A stretch of 64,000 nt of DNA from Desulfoferula sp040751985 (GTDB lineage: Bacteria > Desulfobacterota > Desulfarculia > Desulfarculales > Desulfarculaceae), in assembly GCA_040751985.1 (NCBI GenBank), contig JBFMFU010000088.1, positions 1-64,000 on the forward strand, written 5' to 3'. This document shows positions 46,294 through 54,205 of the stretch, one piece after another. The stretch's first letter is position 1. Every line of letters starts with the position of its first letter. A program made the translations under genes and the position numbers. The notes under the pieces were generated by a model. The model did not search any database. It was not told the DNA's origin and saw only the letters and a list, made by a program, of their open reading frames with translations.

Positions 46294-47236
46294 CGTTGTT
46301 CTCCTTGTCTTCCTGCCGGGCCCTGGGGTGCGCCTGATCATACACCCTGAGCAGCCGCTCCACCGTGAGGTGGGTGTACTTCTGGGTGGTAGATAGGCTC
46401 TGGTGCCCCAGCATCTCCTGCACCGAGCGCAGGTCGGCCCCGCCCTCCAGCAAATGGGTGGCCATGGCGTGGCGCAAGGCGTGCGGGCTCAGCCGCCGCC
46501 CGGCCTCCAGGCCGCCGGCGAAGCGGCTCACCAGGCGCTGCACGCTGCGCGGGGTCAGCCGCCGGCCGTGCTGGTTCAGGAACAGGGCGTCCTGCTCCTG
46601 GCCCGGCGGCAGCAGCTCCGCCCGGACCTCCTGGTACTTCTGCAGTGCCTCGCCGGCCTTGGCGCCCACCGGCACCCAGCGCTCGCGTCCGCCCTTGCCG
46701 CTGACCACCCGCACCAGGCCCAGGTCCAGGCGCAGGTGCCCCCGGTCCAGGCCCGTAAGCTCGCTCACGCGCAGGCCGCTGGAGTAGAGCAGCTCCAGCA
46801 TGGCCAGGTCCCGCAGCACGGCGGCCTTCTGGGGCCCGCTCAGTTGGCGTCCCTGGGCCGCCCGGGCCGGGCCCTGCACCAGGTGAAAGGCCTCATCCAC
46901 GCTCAGGCGAGGCGGCAAATGCCGGCCCAGTTTGGGCGGCCGCACCAGGCGGGCCGGGTTGGTCGGCGCCGCGCCCTGGGCCAGCAGGAAATCATAGAAC
47001 TTGCGCAGGCTCATGAGCTTGCGGGCCATGGTGGAATGGGTGCGCTCTTTGAGACCCTGGGCCAGCCAGGCCAGGACCTGGGCCTCGCGCACCGAGGCCC
47101 AATCCACCTCCCCGCCCCGCTCGGCCACAAAGCGCTGGAACTCGCCCACGTCCCGCAGATAGGCGCGGCGGGTCAAGGGCGCGGCCGCGGCGCCCTCGGA
47201 CAGATAGCTGGCAAACGCGGTGAGCCAGTCCTCCAT
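46283..47236 (-). CDS. xerC: Tyrosine recombinase XerC
   Basis: 317 residues. N-terminal SAM-like domain, then the catalytic domain with Arg in SSGLRVSEL, Lys in GKGGRERWVPV, HALRHAMATHLL, LGHQSLSTTQKYTH and the active Tyr in that last motif. Chromosome-dimer resolution is likely, since it heads a housekeeping run (xerC-hslV-hslU) as in many bacteria, not a mobile element. Confidence 0.93.
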   Translation of the reverse strand: MEDWLTAFASYLSEGAAAAPLTRRAYLRDVGEFQRFVAERGGEVDWASVREAQVLAWLAQGLKERTHSTMARKLMSLRKFYDFLLAQGAAPTNPARLVRPPKLGRHLPPRLSVDEAFHLVQGPARAAQGRQLSGPQKAAVLRDLAMLELLYSSGLRVSELTGLDRGHLRLDLGLVRVVSGKGGRERWVPVGAKAGEALQKYQEVRAELLPPGQEQDALFLNQHGRRLTPRSVQRLVSRFAGGLEAGRRLSPHALRHAMATHLLEGGADLRSVQEMLGHQSLSTTQKYTHLTVERLLRVYDQAHPRARQEDKENNDAG

Positions 47237-47409
47237 AGCCTTTTTTCCGCCCGCCGGCTTGGGGTTCGACGGCCTAAATCGGCGGGCTGCCGTCGAAAAG
47301 ACAATATCATAACCCGGATACCTGGGGAATCAAGAGCTAATCAAGCCCTTGGCAGCCCCTGCCTCGGGGCCTTCCGCGCCCTCCAGCCCCCTTTTTAAGG
47401 TTTTCCCCC

Positions 47410-47438
47410 TTGACTTGATCCAGCCCCTTGGTTATTTT
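47410..47438 (+). promoter_or_regulatory. Sigma-70 promoter of the EF-G-like gene
   Basis: TTGACT, 17-base spacer, TATTTT; about 55 bases before the ATG at 47494. Lies in the 257-base gap between divergent xerC and the EF-G-like gene. Confidence 0.55.
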
Positions 47439-47493
47439 TTGCCGTTAACTCCATGTAAATGCGCAAATAGCCACAGTCCCCTTAGGAGCCGCC

Positions 47494-49563
47494 ATGAGCG
47501 AAAAGATCAGCCGAACCCGCACCGTTGCCCTGGTGGGCCACGGCGGCGGCGGAAAAACCTCCCTGGCCGAGGCCATGCTGTACAACGCCAAGGCCATTGA
47601 CCGCCTGGGCAAAGTGGACGAGGGCACCGCGGCCCTGGACTTCGAGCCCGAGGAGATCAAGCGCCAGGGAAGCATCAGCGCCTCCTTCGGTCACTACACC
47701 CACAACAAGTACAACGTGCACCTGGTGGACACCCCCGGCGACGACAACTTCCTCTCCGACGCCGCCGCCGCCCTCCGGGCCGTGGACGGCGTGGTCATGG
47801 TGGGCGACGCCATCGACGGCGTGAAGGTGCAGGGCGAGAAGGTCTGGCAGTTCGTGGACCAGGCCAGCCTGCCCGCCTTGTTCGTGATCAACAAGATGGA
47901 TCGCGAGCGGGCCGACTTCGACAAGGCCGTGGGCATGATCCCGGGCATGCTGGGCATCAAGGCCGTGCGCCTGCAGCTGCCCATGGGCGCCGCCGAGAGC
48001 TTTAGCGGCGTGGTGGATCTCTTGGCGGGCAAGGCCTACACCTTTGCCAGCGACGGCTCGGGCAAGATGACCGCCGGCGAGGTGCCCGCGGACATGGCCG
48101 ATGAGGTGGCTGCGGCCCGCGAGACCCTCATCGAGGACATCGCCGAGGCCGACGACACCCTGATGGAGCGTTACTTGGAGGGAGAGGAGCTCACCGCCGA
48201 CGACCTGGGAGCCGGCCTGGCCAAGGGCGTGCGCGAGCGGCTGTTCGTGCCGGTGGTGGCCTGCGCGGCCCTCAAGAACATGGGTGTGCAGCCCATCATG
48301 GACCTGATCAACCGCCTGCTGCCCTCGCCCCTGGACCGCGGGGCCGTGGCCGGCAGGGAGGGCTCCCGCGAGCCCAGCGAGACAGCGCCCTTCTCGGGCC
48401 TGGTGTTCAAGACCGTGGCCGATCCCTTTGCCGGCCGCCTGTCCATGATCCGGGTCTTTTCGGGCAAGCTGACCACGGACATGCAGCTACTCAACGTCAA
48501 CAAGGACGCCAAGGAGCGCTTCGGCCAGCTCTACGCCCAGACCGGCAAGAACCAGAAGAACGTGAGCGAGGCCCTGCCCGGCGACATCGTAGCCATCCCC
48601 AAACTCAAGGAGACCACCACCGGCGACACCCTCACCGCCGTGGGCGAGGCCATCCAGTACCCCAGCATCGAGCCGCTGCCCGCGGTGATCTCCTACGCCA
48701 TCGAGGCTAAGGAGAAGGGGGACGAGGAGAAAGTCTTCGCCGGCATCAACAAGCTGCTGGAGGAGGACCCCACCCTGCACCTGGGCCGCGACCCCCAGAC
48801 CAACGAGGCCCTCTTGTCGGGCATGGGCTCGGTGCACATCGAGACCACCCTGGAGCGCCTGCGCCGCAAATTCGGCGTGGAGGTGAAGCTCAAAACCCCC
48901 AAGGTGCCCTACCGCGAGACCATCAAGGGCTCCTGCCGGGTGCAGGGCCGCTACAAGAAGCAGACCGGCGGCCGCGGTCAGTTCGGCGACACCTGGCTGG
49001 AGATATCCCCGGCCGAGCCCGGCGAGGGCTACGTGTTCGTGGACGAGATCGTGGGCGGCGCCATCCCGCGCCAGTACATCCCGGCCGTGGAAAAGGGCAT
49101 CGGCGAGGCGTTGCTGGGCGGCGTGCTGGCCGGCTACCCCATAGTGGACGTGAAGGTGCGCCTGGTGGACGGCTCCTTCCATGCCGTGGACAGCTCGGAA
49201 ATGGCCTTCAAGGTGGCCGGCTCGTTGGGCTTCAAGAAGGGCGCGGTGCAGTGCAAGCCCACCCTGCTGGAACCCATCATGCTCTTGACCGTCACCGTGC
49301 CCGACGACGCCATGGGCGACGTAATGGGCGACATCAGCTCCCGGCGGGGCCGGGTGCTGGGCATGGACACCAAGGGCAGCCTGCAGGTGATCAAGGCCCA
49401 CGTGCCCATGGCCGAGGTGCTCACCTACCAGGTGGACCTGGTCTCCATGACCGGCGGCCGCGGCGCCTTCACCATGGCCATGGACCACTACGAAGAGGTG
49501 CCCGGCGACGTGAAGGCCAAGATCGTGGAGGCCTACGAGAAGGCCAAGGAGCAAGGCAATTAG
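47494..49563 (+). CDS. Elongation factor G-like GTPase (EF-G paralogue)
   Basis: 689 residues with all five EF-G domains (GTPase; beta-barrel II, VFKTVADPFAGRLSMIRVFSG; III-V, e.g. PKVPYRETIKGS, SSRRGRVLGMDTKGSLQVI). The G1 loop is GHGGGGKTS instead of AHxDxGKTT, and switch II reads DTPGDDNF where EF-G has DTPGHVDF, so the catalytic His is replaced by Asp; NKMDRE (G4) is intact. This marks a divergent EF-G-like group, probably not the main translocase. TAGGAG precedes the ATG. Its end overlaps the MogA-like gene, whose Shine-Dalgarno lies in the last codons here. Confidence 0.92.
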   Translation: MSEKISRTRTVALVGHGGGGKTSLAEAMLYNAKAIDRLGKVDEGTAALDFEPEEIKRQGSISASFGHYTHNKYNVHLVDTPGDDNFLSDAAAALRAVDGVVMVGDAIDGVKVQGEKVWQFVDQASLPALFVINKMDRERADFDKAVGMIPGMLGIKAVRLQLPMGAAESFSGVVDLLAGKAYTFASDGSGKMTAGEVPADMADEVAAARETLIEDIAEADDTLMERYLEGEELTADDLGAGLAKGVRERLFVPVVACAALKNMGVQPIMDLINRLLPSPLDRGAVAGREGSREPSETAPFSGLVFKTVADPFAGRLSMIRVFSGKLTTDMQLLNVNKDAKERFGQLYAQTGKNQKNVSEALPGDIVAIPKLKETTTGDTLTAVGEAIQYPSIEPLPAVISYAIEAKEKGDEEKVFAGINKLLEEDPTLHLGRDPQTNEALLSGMGSVHIETTLERLRRKFGVEVKLKTPKVPYRETIKGSCRVQGRYKKQTGGRGQFGDTWLEISPAEPGEGYVFVDEIVGGAIPRQYIPAVEKGIGEALLGGVLAGYPIVDVKVRLVDGSFHAVDSSEMAFKVAGSLGFKKGAVQCKPTLLEPIMLLTVTVPDDAMGDVMGDISSRRGRVLGMDTKGSLQVIKAHVPMAEVLTYQVDLVSMTGGRGAFTMAMDHYEEVPGDVKAKIVEAYEKAKEQGN

Positions 49564-50056
49564 CTTCACCGCCGCCATTCTGACCATCAGCGACCAGGCC
49601 GCAGCAGGCCGGCGGAGCGATACCGCCGGCCCGTTGCTTACCGAGATGCTGGCCCAGGCCGGCATCCGCGTGGCGGCCCAGGACACGGTGCCCGACGAGC
49701 CGGAACAGATCCGGGCCGCGCTTTTGCGCTACGCCGATGAGCTGCGCCTGCCCCTGATCCTGACCACCGGCGGCACCGGCCTGAGCCCGCGCGACAACAC
49801 TCCCGAGGCCACGGCTGCGGTCATCGAGCGGCCGGTGCCCGGCCTGGCCGAGGCCATGCGCGCCGCTGGCCTGGCACACACCCCGCACGCCATGCTCTCC
49901 CGAGGCATATGCGGCATCCGCGGCCAGAGCCTGATCATCAACCTGCCCGGCTCGCCGCGCGGCGCCCTGGAGAACCTGGAGACCGTGCTGCCCGCCCTGC
50001 CCCACGCCCTGGAAAAGCTCTGCGGCGACACCCGCGACTGCGCCCGGCCCTTTTGA
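49559..50056 (+). CDS. MogA/MoaB-like molybdopterin-binding domain protein, apparent AUU start
   Basis: 165 residues. FTAAILTISDQAAAGRRSDT (N-terminal strand and substrate loop), ILTTGGTGLSPRDNTPEAT and LSRGICGIRGQSLIINLPGSP are the MoCF-fold motifs; the protein would adenylylate molybdopterin or act in molybdenum cofactor assembly. The essential N-terminus lies upstream of any ATG/GTG/TTG: the frame is open only back to 49514 and holds none. ATT at 49559 has AAGGAG exactly seven bases before it, so AUU initiation overlapping the EF-G-like stop is my choice. The TTG at 49634 would delete the first strand. Confidence 0.75.
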   Translation: MSFTAAILTISDQAAAGRRSDTAGPLLTEMLAQAGIRVAAQDTVPDEPEQIRAALLRYADELRLPLILTTGGTGLSPRDNTPEATAAVIERPVPGLAEAMRAAGLAHTPHAMLSRGICGIRGQSLIINLPGSPRGALENLETVLPALPHALEKLCGDTRDCARPF

Positions 50057-50083
50057 TAGAAGAGTGTTCATCCCTCAAACTTG

Positions 50084-50683
50084 ATGGCAAATACGACAAC
50101 ACCACAAAAAATAACCAACAAAATACGTGAATTTTGTCGTTCAATATCTCCGCACTCAATTCCAATTTACGTACCCGTTAAAGCACATAGAGATTCTCAA
50201 TTTGATGAATGCTTTTCTAATGTTAGAGAATATGTTGTTGAAAAAGGAGGGCAACTGTATTTTGGTTATACGATATGGGAGTGGCCCAACGTATTATTAG
50301 AAGCAGAATTTCACTGTGTTTGGAAATCTGACCAAGAAGAACTGATAGACATAACCAAGAAAAGAGAAAATGAAAAAAGGATTCTATTTCTGCCCGATGA
50401 ATCCAAATCTTTCAACTTTGACGAACCGGCTAGAGAACCCAGTGTGAGACTCCCACTCGTTAACGACCCTTTTGTAGAAGAATTTGTTGATATAGCGAAC
50501 ACAATCGATTCGTTCAGCCGTAAACCAGGTCCTGTTCACGTTCCCGAACCTTTACTTCGGCGGCAAGCTTTTTTATTGCTAACCATATGGGCACAAACCA
50601 CAGGGAGAAACGACAAGTGTCCATGTGGGAGCGGAGCCAAATTCAAAAAGTGCTGCCTAAGGAAATTGCATGGTTTTAAATGA
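50084..50683 (+). CDS. SEC-C motif protein, AT-rich, probably acquired
   Basis: 199 residues. The C-terminus carries a SEC-C zinc motif (RNDKCPCGSGAKFKKCCL); the N-terminal part (about 1-170: YVPVKAHRDSQFDECFSNVR, YFGYTIWEWPNVLLEAEFH) is of no family I know. Base composition and codon choice are strikingly AT-rich beside GC-rich neighbours, a sign of horizontal transfer. ATG at 50084, no convincing ribosome-binding site. It overlaps the next gene by four bases (ATGA). Confidence 0.8.
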   Translation: MANTTTPQKITNKIREFCRSISPHSIPIYVPVKAHRDSQFDECFSNVREYVVEKGGQLYFGYTIWEWPNVLLEAEFHCVWKSDQEELIDITKKRENEKRILFLPDESKSFNFDEPAREPSVRLPLVNDPFVEEFVDIANTIDSFSRKPGPVHVPEPLLRRQAFLLLTIWAQTTGRNDKCPCGSGAKFKKCCLRKLHGFK

Positions 50684-51132
50684 AAACCTCTGAGACTCAA
50701 CTCGGCCGGGTGTTCATCCTGCGCCTGGAGGACGGCGAGCGCCTGCCCGCGGCCATCGAGGCCTTTGCCCAGGAACGCGGCGTCAGCCACGGCCTGGTGG
50801 CCCTGATCGGCGCCTTGGGCCCAGGGGCCCTGGTGGCCGGCCCGGCCGACCCCCAGGCCCGGCCGGTGCCGGTGATCATTGATCCCGTAACCGCCATCCA
50901 CGACGCCGTGGCCCTGGGGCTGATCGTGCCCGGCGAGGACGGCCAGCCCATGCTGCACATGCACGGGGTGCTGGGCCGCGGAACGGACACCCTGGCTGGC
51001 TGCCTGCGGCCGGGCATGGATGTCTGGCAGGTGGCCGAGGCAGTGCTCATCGAGCTCACCGGCAGCAAGGCCTTCCGCCGCTTCGACCCAGAGACCGGCT
51101 TTGGCCTGCTGGAGCCTGCGCCCGAAGACTAG
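50680..51132 (+). CDS. PPC (DUF296) domain protein
   Basis: 150 residues. Plants-and-prokaryotes-conserved domain: GRVFILRLEDGERLPAAIEA, GLVALIGALGPGALV, and the metal-binding HMHGVLGRG with GCLRPGMDVWQVAEAVLIEL. Bacterial members form trimers, may bind zinc and DNA; role unknown. GC-rich again, unlike the gene it overlaps. Confidence 0.9.
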   Translation: MKTSETQLGRVFILRLEDGERLPAAIEAFAQERGVSHGLVALIGALGPGALVAGPADPQARPVPVIIDPVTAIHDAVALGLIVPGEDGQPMLHMHGVLGRGTDTLAGCLRPGMDVWQVAEAVLIELTGSKAFRRFDPETGFGLLEPAPED

Positions 51133-51166
51133 CCCCCGCCCCTTCCTCTTTCTGCCGCTGAAAAAG

Positions 51167-51619
51167 TTAGTCCGCTGCCATAGGCTCCGCGCCCAGGATG
51201 GCCGCCAGGCGTTGGCTCGCCCTCTTCCCGTGGCTGCCGGGCCAGAAAACGCGGCCGCAGCCCGGACAGCGCTGAAAGGCCGGGGCCGTGTCCAGCACGT
51301 AGTCCGGCACCAGGCCCGCAGCCTGAGCGCGGTCAATGGGCTCCACGGGCAGGTTGCAGTCCAGGCAGCGGGTGAAGAAAAGCCTTGGCTCAGGCGACAG
51401 GCCCAGCTCGGCGATCACCTGGCGGAGCTGGTCCTCCAGGCGGTCGTGGGCCACGAAAACCACCCGCGGCCGGCCTTGCAGGCGCTGGCGGCCGGTGAGC
51501 AGCACCTCGTCCTGGGCGATGATGCGGGGCGGCTCGGGCAAGAGGGGGGCGTCGTAGCCCAGCAGGCGCAGCCAGCGGGCCAGCCGGCCCAGCATGCGCT
51601 CGCACAACAGACGCCTCAC
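51167..51619 (-). CDS. Mut7-C RNase domain protein (DUF82)
   Basis: 150 residues. PIN-like Mut7-C domain: MLGRLARWLRLLGYDA, VLLTGRQRL, then a zinc ribbon CLDCN ... CPGCGRVFW. Predicted ribonuclease-like. GTG start at 51617-51619 overlaps the LolB-like gene stop as GTGA. Converges with the PPC gene. Confidence 0.88.
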   Translation of the reverse strand: MRRLLCERMLGRLARWLRLLGYDAPLLPEPPRIIAQDEVLLTGRQRLQGRPRVVFVAHDRLEDQLRQVIAELGLSPEPRLFFTRCLDCNLPVEPIDRAQAAGLVPDYVLDTAPAFQRCPGCGRVFWPGSHGKRASQRLAAILGAEPMAAD

Positions 51620-52425
51620 GGCAACCTCGTCACCTCCATGCCCGGCGGCACCTGGCCTTGGAACAGGTTGAGGTCCGGACCGGTGTTCAGCTTAAGCTCC
51701 TGGTTGTCCAGCACCAGCAGGCGGCCCTCCTGGTCGCTGACCTTGAGGAAGCGGGGGTAGCGGCTGCCCAGGACCGGCTGCAGGTTGCCGTATTCCAGCT
51801 CCAGGGCCCAGCGCCCCTGCCGTTCCTGCAGCCAGGCCCGCCGCACCGCGAAGTCTCCGCGGTCGAAAAGTACCCGCTGGGCCACCTGGCCGCTGACGTC
51901 CAGCATTTGCAAGATGGCCTGGCTGTCCAGGGTGGCCGGGGCAAGGTCGGCCTTGGCGTCGGCGGGCAGCAGGGGAGGGCCGCCGGCCAGCACCGCGAAC
52001 ACCTCATTGGGAGACAGGGCCAGGCCCAGGAAGCGGGCCAGGTTGGCCCGGCTGGCCGGGCCCTGATAGGCGCGATTTTCGCGGAAGGCCAGCACCGTGA
52101 GATGGATGCCGTCGGTGACCACCCGCAGCAGGGGTTGGCCAAAGGGCCCCACCACCTCGGCGCGCAGGCGCCCCGGTGCGGCCCCCAGGATCAGGTGATC
52201 TCCGTGCAGCTCGCCCTGGGGGGCGGTCAGGTCCAGGCCGCCGCTCATCACGAAGCTGGTCACCGCCAGGCGACGGGCCTGCAGCCGCTCCTCCACCGCC
52301 TTGGCGCCCGGCAGCTCTCCCACCGCCGGCCCCCCAGGCAGGCGCACGCAGGAAGTCAGGGCCAGGGACAAGACCAGCGCCATCAGCATGGCCTCTACGT
52401 GGCGGCGAAATCGCGCGACGGCCAA
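51616..52425 (-). CDS. LolB-like outer-membrane lipoprotein
   Basis: 269 residues. Lipobox LTSC at about residue 26, then a mostly beta LolA/LolB-type domain (VTSFVMSGGLDLTAPQGELH, LILGAAPGRLRAEVVGPFGQ, HLTVLAFRENRAYQG). Possibly binds lipid or lipoprotein acyl chains. The TTG start (52423-52425) is preferred because it gives a basic n-region (RFRRH); ATG 52387-52389 would leave the signal without positive charge. Follows the TPR lipoprotein gene by four bases. Confidence 0.75.
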   Translation of the reverse strand: MAVARFRRHVEAMLMALVLSLALTSCVRLPGGPAVGELPGAKAVEERLQARRLAVTSFVMSGGLDLTAPQGELHGDHLILGAAPGRLRAEVVGPFGQPLLRVVTDGIHLTVLAFRENRAYQGPASRANLARFLGLALSPNEVFAVLAGGPPLLPADAKADLAPATLDSQAILQMLDVSGQVAQRVLFDRGDFAVRRAWLQERQGRWALELEYGNLQPVLGSRYPRFLKVSDQEGRLLVLDNQELKLNTGPDLNLFQGQVPPGMEVTRLP

Positions 52426-52429
52426 TTCG

Positions 52430-54172
52430 TCACCGGCCCTCCAGGCGCTTGCGGGCCTGCTCTAGCTTGCGCTTGATGCTCTCGGGGTTGTTGTGCTTGC
52501 GCCGCAGGGCCTCCTGGTAGGCCTTCACCGCCTCCTGGAAGCGGCCCAGCTTCATGGCCGCGTCACCCAGGTGCTCATGCACCACCGGGTCGTTTTCACC
52601 GGCGGCCGCGGCGCGGGAGATGTAGTTGTAGGCCTGCTGGTAGTTGCCCCGCTGATAGTAGACCCAGCCCAGGCTGTCCAGGATGAAGCCAGCCCGAGGC
52701 TCCACGGCCAGGGCCCGCCGGATGTAGCTCTCGGCCAGGTCCAGGTCCTTGCCTTCCTCGGCCAGGGTGTAGCCCAGGTAGTTCAGGGCCCGGGCGTGGC
52801 GGTCATCCAGCCGGATGGCCTTCTTCATCTCGGCCAGGGCCTGGGGCCGCTTGCCCTGCCGGTCCAGGATCACCCCCAGCCGGAAATGGGCCTCGGCGTT
52901 GCCCGGCTCCAGCTTCAGCGCCTTTTGCAGGTACTCCTGGGCTTGCTTCGGATTCTTCTGGGCCTCTTCCAGAGCGGCCAGGGCTATGTAGAGGTCCGCC
53001 TCCCGGGGGTAGAGCTTGACCGCCTCCAGCAGCAGCTTGCGGGCATCCTGGCGCCGGTTGAGCCCCAGGAGCACCTCGGCCTGCTGCAGGCAGGCCTCCA
53101 CGAACAAGTCCGACTCCGGCGGCACCTTGGACAGCTCCTCCAGGGCCTGGGGCAGCTTGTCCATCTCCTGCAGGGCCAGGCCCAGGTAGTAGCGGGCGCG
53201 GTACTTCTTGGGGTCCTGCTCCAGCACGGCCCGGAACTCGTCGGCCGCCTGCTCGTAGCGCTTCTGCTGCAAAAAGACCAGGCCGATCTTGATGCGCACC
53301 TCCAGGTCGTTCTGGCTCAGGCCCTTGAGGATGGCGAACTGGTTCAGGGCCTCCTGGTAGCGTCCGGTGCGCAGATACAGCCGGCCCAGGCTTTCATGGG
53401 CCTGGGTGGACTCGGGGTTGCTCTTGATGATCTGCCGGTACATGCCCTCGGCCAGGGCCAGGCGGCGCTGCAGCTCGTACAGCTTGGCCAGCTCGAACTG
53501 GGCGGCCTGGAAGTGCGGCGATATCTTGAGCAGCTCCTGAAACTGCTTTTCGGCCGCGCTGTAGCGCTTGAGGTTGACGTAGGCCCTGCCCAGGTAGTAG
53601 CGGGCCGGCACCAGGTCCGGCTGCTGCTCCACCAGCTTGGATAGCGGCGCCACCGCGGACTTGTAGCGGCGGTCCTCCAGGTACAAAGTGCCCAGGAACA
53701 GCAGGGCCTCCTGCTGCTCCGGGTTTACCTCCACTGCCTTTTCGTAGGCGGAGATGGCGCGCGATATCTCCTTGCGGTTGGAGTAGATGCCGCCCAGCAG
53801 AACCCAGCCGTCCACCAGCTTGGGGCTCAGCTCGGTGGCCTGTTTGGCCTCGGGCAGGGCGTCGGCGATGCGGTCCTGGCGCACCAGCAGGCGGGCCATC
53901 TCCAGGTGCAGATAGCCGCTCCGGGGATCGATGGCCTGGGCCTGGCGCAGCAGTTTCTGGGCCCCCTCCAGGTCGCCGCTCTGGGCCCGGACGCGGGCCA
54001 TGGCGAACAGCTGCAGGGCGTCGCCGGGTGCCTTGGAGGCAACGGGCGGCGTCGGCGGGCGCGTCCCGGGGGCGGTGGTGGTGGCGCAGGCGGCCAGCAG
54101 GGCCAGGGCCGCCAAGAGCCCCAACTTGGCCCACCAGAGCCCAGTTCGTCCTTTGTTGAAAATGCTGATCAT
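52430..54172 (-). CDS. TPR-repeat lipoprotein
   Basis: 580 residues. Signal peptide with lipobox LAAC (residue 29), then about thirteen to fourteen tetratricopeptide repeats from residue 50 to 570 (e.g. AISAYEKAVEVNPEQQEALL, AADEFRAVLEQDPKKYRARY, AESYIRRALAVEPRAGFILD). An outer-membrane or periplasmic scaffold, similar to TPR lipoproteins paired with LolB-like proteins, as here. Confidence 0.88.
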   Translation of the reverse strand: MISIFNKGRTGLWWAKLGLLAALALLAACATTTAPGTRPPTPPVASKAPGDALQLFAMARVRAQSGDLEGAQKLLRQAQAIDPRSGYLHLEMARLLVRQDRIADALPEAKQATELSPKLVDGWVLLGGIYSNRKEISRAISAYEKAVEVNPEQQEALLFLGTLYLEDRRYKSAVAPLSKLVEQQPDLVPARYYLGRAYVNLKRYSAAEKQFQELLKISPHFQAAQFELAKLYELQRRLALAEGMYRQIIKSNPESTQAHESLGRLYLRTGRYQEALNQFAILKGLSQNDLEVRIKIGLVFLQQKRYEQAADEFRAVLEQDPKKYRARYYLGLALQEMDKLPQALEELSKVPPESDLFVEACLQQAEVLLGLNRRQDARKLLLEAVKLYPREADLYIALAALEEAQKNPKQAQEYLQKALKLEPGNAEAHFRLGVILDRQGKRPQALAEMKKAIRLDDRHARALNYLGYTLAEEGKDLDLAESYIRRALAVEPRAGFILDSLGWVYYQRGNYQQAYNYISRAAAAGENDPVVHEHLGDAAMKLGRFQEAVKAYQEALRRKHNNPESIKRKLEQARKRLEGR

Positions 54173-54205
54173 GCCCCTGTCACCGCCGCCGGCCGGCCCG
54201 GCGCC

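Noticed and set aside
46283..47236. Tyrosine recombinase as integrase of a mobile island
   Set aside because: Heads the hslV-hslU-arg gene run, no attachment-site repeats or phage genes; fits XerC.
49634..50056. TTG at 49634 as start of the MogA-like gene
   Set aside because: Removes the first beta strand and the conserved TISD motif; no Shine-Dalgarno match as good as that before ATT 49559.
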